A stretch of DNA of 13,204 nt from Caldilinea sp. (GTDB lineage Bacteria > Chloroflexota > Anaerolineae > Caldilineales > Caldilineaceae): assembly GCA_025055055.1 (NCBI GenBank), contig JANWYX010000361.1, positions 1-13,204 of the forward strand, given 5' to 3'. The notes below the pieces were generated by a model, which made no database searches, had not been told where the DNA came from, and saw only the letters and a list, made by a program, of their open reading frames with translations. The translations under genes were made by a program, and so were the position numbers. This document shows, one piece after another, positions 1 to 13,204 of the stretch. Each line of letters opens with the position of its first letter. Position 1 is the stretch's first letter.

Positions 1-1073
<1,073 letters not shown>

Positions 1074-1113
1074 GGCGAAACCTTTCGTCGGATCGATTTT
1101 GTTTTTGAAGTTT

Positions 1114-1141
1114 ATTGTAATCTCGATCTGCGCTTTGTGGA
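1114..1141 (-). promoter_or_regulatory. candidate sigma70-type promoter for the UxaA-family gene
   Basis: On the minus strand, TCCACA (1136-1141) and TACAAT (1114-1119) are separated by 16 bases, matching the consensus at 4/6 and 5/6 positions. This would start transcription about 35 bases before the ATG at 1073. It lies just past the hairpin that follows the upstream gene, which is a sensible place for a promoter. The motif match is modest and unproven. Confidence 0.35.
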
Positions 1142-1153
1142 TAAATTGAAGAA

Positions 1154-1172
1154 GCGCAGCTCGTCGCTGCGC
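1154..1172 (-). terminator. weak terminator-like hairpin after the AAR-like fusion gene
   Basis: A perfect 7-bp stem (GCGCAGC / GCTGCGC, 5-base loop) lies about 57 bases past the stop codon at 1230. On the minus strand it is followed by a mixed T-rich run (TTCTTCAATTT) rather than a clean U tract. It is the only terminator-like structure between the two genes, so it may end transcription of the 730-residue gene, but efficiency is doubtful. Confidence 0.4.
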
Positions 1173-1229
1173 CTTTGTGATAGCGGCGGTTCGTTGGGGA
1201 TGTTGGCTACAAGCCGCCCCCTTGGCAAC

Positions 1230-3422
<2,193 letters not shown>

Positions 3423-3541
3423 AGTTTTCTTCCTTCCGGCCTCGTGGAAAGCACAGCGGCCGATATAGTCAAGCCCGCTTCCCGATCGCGGTTACGACTG
3501 TTGTTACTTTAGGAAAGGTGGAAGAAACTGTACAGGGGCGG

Positions 3542-3571
3542 ATGACATCGGTCGAAGGGGACGGTTGTCAA
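3542..3571 (-). promoter_or_regulatory. weak candidate promoter for the AAR-like fusion gene
   Basis: On the minus strand a perfect TTGACA (3566-3571) is followed after 18 bases by TGTCAT (3542-3547, 4/6 match). The -35 element overlaps the U tract of the rbfA terminator. A second equally weak pair (CTGTAC with TAAAGT, 18-base spacer) lies just downstream. The fusion gene starts about 120-140 bases further on and needs a promoter somewhere in this 226-base gap, but neither candidate is convincing. Confidence 0.25.
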
Positions 3572-3608
3572 AAAAACAACACGAAGCATTTGGGTGCTTC
3601 GTGTTGTT
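3570..3608 (-). terminator. strong intrinsic terminator of the nusA-ylxR-infB-rbfA operon
   Basis: A perfect 14-bp stem (3575-3588 with 3595-3608, 6-base loop) is followed on the minus strand by seven consecutive T residues (3570-3576). It begins about 40 bases after the rbfA stop codon. Stem, loop and U tract are all as expected for Rho-independent termination. On the plus strand the stem is not followed by a T run, so it should act only on minus-strand transcripts. Confidence 0.93.
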
Positions 3609-3648
3609 GGAGCATTTGCTTGAATGGAGCGATGCAAATTGGGTTTGC

Positions 3649-4026
3649 TCAGGCGCTTTCGTCGGCGCTGCGCGCAGCTCGCTCTGCGGCAATGCGGCGC
3701 AGCAGCTCCTGTACGCGTGCGGCTTTCTCTTGCGAATCATCGTAAGAAAAGAGCAACTCCGGAACCGCGCGCAGGCTGAGCCGTTCGGCGAGCTGCCGAC
3801 GCAGGTAAGAGGTGGCGTTCTGCAACGCTTTGAGCAGGTCGCGACGAGAGACGGATTCGTCGTCATGGCAGACGAAGACGCGCACATTACGCAGGTCCTT
3901 GCTCACGCGCACATCCGTCACTCTCACCAGGCTAATGCGCGGATCTTGCAGCTCACCCGCCAACATGATGCTCAGCTCTTCAAAAATTAACTCTGCCACG
4001 CGTTGCTGACGAATTTCTGTTGACAT
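3649..4026 (-). CDS. rbfA: 30S ribosome-binding factor RbfA
   Basis: RbfA is a small KH-fold protein that binds the 30S subunit and helps late 16S rRNA maturation, and it is important for growth in the cold. The product is 125 residues, normal for the family. Typical stretches are RQQRVAELIFEEL near the N-terminus, the conserved DPRI at about 28, VRVSKDLRNVRVFV at about 39-52, and LRRQLAERLSLRAVPELLFSYDD in the second half. I chose the ATG at 4026 because an AGGTGG ribosome site sits 7 bases before it and the protein then begins where RbfA proteins begin. An ATG 60 bases upstream would add an unrelated leader. It is the last gene of the operon, 122 bases after infB, and is followed by a strong terminator. 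Confidence 0.96.
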   Translation of the reverse strand: MSTEIRQQRVAELIFEELSIMLAGELQDPRISLVRVTDVRVSKDLRNVRVFVCHDDESVSRRDLLKALQNATSYLRRQLAERLSLRAVPELLFSYDDSQEKAARVQELLRRIAAERAARSADESA

Positions 4027-4064
4027 AAATGCACCACCTATCGTTATCGTTCTGAAAGCAGGAA

Positions 4065-4093
4065 GCGAGGTGAGGGCTTCACCCACCTCCCGC
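4065..4093 (-). other. imperfect stem-loop in the infB-rbfA gap
   Basis: In the minus-strand transcript GCG/CGC and AGGTG/CACCT can pair around a small inner GG/CC helix, with a two-base bulge on the 5' side. It sits about 40 bases upstream of the rbfA start and has no U tract, so it is not a terminator. It could be an mRNA processing or stability element, or chance in GC-rich DNA. Confidence 0.3.
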
Positions 4094-4114
4094 TCTCCAT
4101 CTCCAACTTTTTTA

Positions 4115-4144
4115 CATTCCGATCACATCCCATTCCGGTCACAT
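4115..4144. repeat. short imperfect direct repeat between infB and rbfA
   Basis: Two 14-base copies (4115-4128 and 4131-4144) differ at one position (CATTCCGATCACAT and CATTCCGGTCACAT), with a period of 16 bases. The second copy ends five bases short of the infB stop codon. The function is not evident: a protein-binding site or a small slippage duplication are both possible. Confidence 0.5.
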
Positions 4145-4148
4145 TCGC

Positions 4149-6161
<2,013 letters not shown>

Positions 6162-6215
6162 TATACCTCCCATCCTGCCCTAACACAGGGTTAAAAATTG
6201 CATCGATGGTTTCAG

Positions 6216-6244
6216 ATTATCGATCGAAAATGAAATATTGACAG
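6216..6244 (-). promoter_or_regulatory. candidate internal promoter for infB-rbfA
   Basis: On the minus strand CTGTCA (6239-6244, 4/6) and GATAAT (6216-6221, 5/6) are separated by 17 bases. Initiation would fall near 6209, giving a leader of about 48 bases before the infB ATG. The segment is AT-rich compared with its surroundings. The 464-base distance from ylxR makes an internal promoter reasonable. Confidence 0.4.
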
Positions 6245-6278
6245 TATGTGCCTCCATAGGCGTTTGCTTCGCTACTTT

Positions 6279-6302
6279 ACGGCGAAGGCGTCCCTTCGCC
6301 GT
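6279..6302 (-). other. perfect 10-bp hairpin in the ylxR-infB gap
   Basis: ACGGCGAAGG (6279-6288) and CCTTCGCCGT (6293-6302) form a perfect stem with a 4-base loop. Neither strand has a U tract after it, so it is not a standard intrinsic terminator. It lies upstream of the candidate infB promoter and could mark partial termination, RNA processing, or a dispersed repeat. Confidence 0.55.
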
Positions 6303-6512
6303 GCTCGAAGACGGTGAGCAAAGTTGCAGCGTATGGGTGATGTGCGTCGATCCGCAAATGTCGCTGAGGCAGGGGCACTTCCGTTGAGAGGACGGAGATG
6401 AGGAGAAAGCGGAAAACTGTTATGGGCGAGAGCGGCCGATCATTTAGTTGATTGCATACACACCCTCGCAACAGTCCATCGCCCGGTTCGCCTCATACAT
6501 CCACCCGCCGTG

Positions 6513-6554
<42 letters not shown>

Positions 6555-6625
6555 GAGGACACCGTTGTCTTGCGTTTCATAGTCGCAATCTCACGCCAAT
6601 TTGTTCGTTGCAATCATTACTTCCC

Positions 6626-6943
6626 TTATTCGGCTCTTGCAGAACGCCCGCGGCCCTCCTGCGCAACGCCATCGGCTTCAATGCCTGTCAGACGACTCAA
6701 CTCCTGTACGAGCATATTGCGAGTTTCGGCGCCGATGCGGATGCGCAGCGCTCGCTCCAGCTGACCGCCCTTGAATGCAGCTTCCCAGCAGGAGCGCTCT
6801 GCATGCACGTACGCTCCACGCCCGGCCCGCTTGCCCGTCGGGTCTACGACGACCCCATCTGCTGTGCGCACCAGACGGATCAAGGAACGTTTGCTCTGCG
6901 TCTGACGACATCCGATGCAGGTGCGGATCGGCGTATGCTTCAT
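6626..6943 (-). CDS. ylxR: YlxR family RNA-binding protein
   Basis: This is a small protein (105 residues) of the YlxR/DUF448 family encoded between nusA and infB in many bacteria. It is thought to bind nucleic acid, and studies of relatives link it to transcription regulation and RNase P. The signature is complete: RTCIGCRQ near residue 7, followed by KRSLIRLVRT, then DPTGKRAGRGAYVH near 34-47 and SCWEAAFKGGQLERAL after it. I chose the ATG at 6943 because the family starts a few residues before RTCxGCR. Upstream in-frame ATGs would add an unrelated extension. The ribosome site is weak (AGGA 12 bases upstream). It follows nusA by 127 bases, with a hairpin and a TATAAT box in the gap. Confidence 0.93.
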   Translation of the reverse strand: MKHTPIRTCIGCRQTQSKRSLIRLVRTADGVVVDPTGKRAGRGAYVHAERSCWEAAFKGGQLERALRIRIGAETRNMLVQELSRLTGIEADGVAQEGRGRSARAE

Positions 6944-6968
6944 AGCCGTAAGTGATCCTAAGCGTTGA

Positions 6969-6974
6969 ATTATA
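6969..6974 (-). promoter_or_regulatory. consensus -10 box (TATAAT) upstream of ylxR
   Basis: A perfect TATAAT on the minus strand lies 25 bases before the ylxR ATG, so initiation would leave a leader of about 19 bases. A -35 element at 16-18 bases is poor. The sequence ATTATAAT is palindromic, so it reads as a -10 box on both strands. An internal promoter for ylxR-infB-rbfA is possible but uncertain. Confidence 0.35.
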
Positions 6975-6986
6975 ATGCACATTGCG

Positions 6987-7039
6987 TTGAGATGCAGAAA
7001 CCGAAACGGCAATTGACGAGATCAGTTTCTGCACCTCAA
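6987..7039 (-). other. 15-bp stem-loop between nusA and ylxR
   Basis: Arms 6987-7001 and 7025-7039 are inverted repeats matching at 14 of 15 positions. In the minus-strand RNA the odd position is a G-U pair, so all 15 positions pair. The loop is 23 bases and contains CAATTG. No U tract follows, so it is unlikely to be an intrinsic terminator. A processing or stability element that sets the nusA to ylxR-infB ratio is an inference. Confidence 0.7.
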
Positions 7040-7070
7040 GCGTTTCACGTCGACAATTGGCGTCCTACGT

Positions 7071-8823
<1,753 letters not shown>

Positions 8824-8840
8824 CCGCTTTTGCCCCTTAC

Positions 8841-8872
<32 letters not shown>

Positions 8873-8940
8873 GACTTCACTCAACTCCACTCCGTCACTG
8901 CTTTTCACGCAAAGCGATACGCAGCTCGTACTACGGACAA

Positions 8941-8969
8941 ACTATATCATAAGATTCTCATAGATGCAA
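8941..8969 (-). promoter_or_regulatory. candidate sigma70-type promoter of the nusA operon
   Basis: On the minus strand TTGCAT (8964-8969, 4/6) and TATAGT (8941-8946, 5/6) are separated by exactly 17 bases in an AT-rich stretch. Initiation near 8934 would give a leader of about 130 bases that includes the hairpin at 8846-8870. This is the best promoter match in the window. Confidence 0.55.
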
Positions 8970-9014
8970 GTCCGACGGAGGGCGAAAATTTCTCGACAGG
9001 CGGTCGCCTTGCAG

Positions 9015-9572
<558 letters not shown>

Positions 9573-9618
9573 ACATGGCTCTCCTAAGTGAGGCTGAAGT
9601 CGAGGCTTGTCGACTGCT

Positions 9619-10437
<819 letters not shown>

Positions 10438-10443
10438 ACTGCG

Positions 10444-11547
<1,104 letters not shown>

Positions 11548-11549
11548 GT

Positions 11550-11801
11550 TCACCTCCTTTCCGCGCGACGCAGTGGTTGGCGCAGCGGTTGGCGATAGAC
11601 GGTGAAAACGACGTCGGGACAGACGATGGCGCAGACGCCGCAACCGGTGCAGGAGCGCTCTCGTTCATCGAGCTGCACCGGTCGATAGCCGCGCGCGTTA
11701 AACGTCTCTGCGAAGGCGAGCACCTGTTGCGGACACGCCTGGATGCAGAGGCCGCACCCTTTGCAACGGTCACTTCGGATGAGGACGGCGCCTTGGGGCA
11801 T
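11550..11801 (-). CDS. dicluster ferredoxin, delta subunit of 2-oxoacid:ferredoxin oxidoreductase
   Basis: This is an 83-residue ferredoxin with two 4Fe-4S motifs of the CxxCxxCxxxCP type: Cys13, 16, 19, 23 and Cys51, 54, 57, 61. As the first gene of delta-alpha-beta-gamma it passes electrons from the catalytic subunits to external ferredoxin. The ATG at 11801 has AAAGGAG about 8-10 bases upstream and gives the expected short N-terminus. An in-frame ATG 60 bases upstream is not needed. The C-terminus is unusually basic and contains RQPLRQPL, encoded by a 12-base tandem duplication (11571-11594). The ilvD stop codon lies 504 bases upstream, so this operon should have its own promoter, which I could not identify with confidence. 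Confidence 0.94.
   Translation of the reverse strand: MPQGAVLIRSDRCKGCGLCIQACPQQVLAFAETFNARGYRPVQLDERERSCTGCGVCAIVCPDVVFTVYRQPLRQPLRRAERR
11571..11594 (-). repeat. 12-bp tandem duplication in the delta-subunit gene
   Basis: Two adjacent 12-base copies differ at one base (11571-11582 and 11583-11594) and encode the repeated R-Q-P-L near the C-terminus. The position outside the ferredoxin fold suggests a tolerated slippage event. Confidence 0.7.
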
Positions 11802-12054
11802 GGTATGCTCTCCTTTGAGCAATGCGTCGGCGGACGACAAACCTGGCGGCGACCCGATCACTTCGCCTCGCTGCGCATCTTCGTTGATGCGTCAGCGCCG
11901 ATGCTGCGTCTTTCGGGCGATGATTTCCTCGTGTCTGCGCTGCATGAGACGCGTTGCGTCGAGGAGAACGGGCGCCCTCTAAATAGCGCAACGGATACGA
12001 TGCAACAGAACCACAAGAGAATGCGCGCCCTGAAACTCAGCAGGTGGATACGAA

Positions 12055-12078
12055 GCAAATTCTTGCGGCAAATTCTTG
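12055..12078 (-). repeat. 11-bp direct repeat upstream of the oxidoreductase operon
   Basis: On the minus strand CAAGAATTTGC occurs twice, separated by two bases (12068-12078 and 12055-12065). It lies about 8 bases downstream of a TATGAT sequence. A regulator-binding site around a transcription start is possible, but nothing in the sequence proves it. Confidence 0.55.
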
Positions 12079-12235
12079 TAAATCGATCATAGCTCGAGGT
12101 TGGCAGGCAGAAGTAGGGGCAAAAGTCACGTTTCAATTGGGACAGGGTAGGGCGCTGGGGCGCGGCACATGTCGTGCAGATGAAGGAGGTCGCCGGGAGG
12201 CAAAGAGACGCAGCGGGAGCCGCGCCTCTGGAATT

Positions 12236-12279
12236 TTTCCATCATCCGGGAAGCTTTGAAACTTCCCGGATGATGGAAA
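12236..12279. repeat. perfect 18-bp inverted repeat downstream of ilvD
   Basis: Arms 12236-12253 and 12262-12279 are perfect inverted copies (TTTCCATCATCCGGGAAG and its complement) around an 8-base loop. It begins 27 bases after the ilvD stop. Neither strand has a U tract after it, so it is not a classical intrinsic terminator, though such a stem could protect the 3' end of ilvD mRNA. It looks like a REP-type dispersed palindrome. Confidence 0.85.
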
Positions 12280-12305
12280 CAATGTTCCCTTTCTACGTTC
12301 CCTTT

Positions 12306-13204
<899 letters not shown>

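Larger units (their letters stand above)
11802..12305. other. 504-base gap between ilvD and the oxidoreductase operon
   Basis: No gene is supportable here: frames on both strands are short or lack family resemblance. It holds an 18-bp inverted repeat at 12236-12279 and a tandem 11-base repeat at 12055-12078. On the minus strand a TATGAT (12086-12091) could be a -10 box but has no good -35 element. The first part, just past ilvD, has AAAGGGAAC twice with a 13-base period. Confidence 0.65.

Noticed and set aside
6277..6471. 64-codon minus-strand frame in the ylxR-infB gap
   Set aside because: It has no ribosome site or recognisable domain and reads through the 10-bp hairpin.
11892..11945. 17-codon possible leader peptide upstream of the oxidoreductase operon
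   Set aside because: It has no run of regulatory codons, no clear ribosome site and no terminator/antiterminator pair nearby.

Overview
The window reads as an ordinary chromosomal segment from a GC-rich bacterium in which every supportable gene lies on the minus strand. The gene content (a four-subunit ferredoxin-dependent 2-oxoacid oxidoreductase, a short IF2, a NusA with a long charged tail, and a large two-domain acyl-ACP-reductase-like protein) fits a member of the Chloroflexota, perhaps Anaerolineae-like. That placement comes from protein resemblance recalled from memory and is only moderately secure. No mobile element, CRISPR array, phage gene, defence system, rRNA or tRNA was seen.

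Read in the direction of transcription (high to low coordinates), the layout is as follows. (1) The 3' half of ilvD, dihydroxy-acid dehydratase (12306 to the right edge), is followed by a 504-base gap with a perfect 18-bp inverted repeat and a short direct repeat. (2) A tight four-gene operon follows (11801-9015): a dicluster ferredoxin (delta), alpha, TPP-binding beta and gamma subunits of a 2-oxoacid:ferredoxin oxidoreductase of the VOR/KOR type. IlvD makes 2-oxoisovalerate, which is the substrate of VOR enzymes, so the neighbourhood suggests branched-chain 2-oxoacid metabolism. (3) The transcription/translation operon nusA-ylxR-infB-rbfA (8804-3649) comes next. It has a good sigma70-type promoter upstream of nusA and a strong intrinsic terminator after rbfA. 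The rimP gene that often precedes nusA, and the L7Ae-like ylxQ that often sits between ylxR and infB, are both absent here. (4) A 730-residue protein (3422-1230) joins an N-terminal domain resembling proteins annotated as 'quinate 5-dehydrogenase' to a complete acyl-ACP reductase (AAR)-like domain, and ends in a C-terminal membrane segment. (5) The 5' two thirds of a UxaA/altronate dehydratase-family gene (1073 to the left edge) has its own candidate promoter.

The most interesting items are the AAR-like fusion protein, and RNA structure in the nusA operon: every non-coding gap holds a stem-loop, including a terminator-like hairpin in the nusA leader and a 15-bp stem between nusA and ylxR. No undescribed multi-gene system could be demonstrated.
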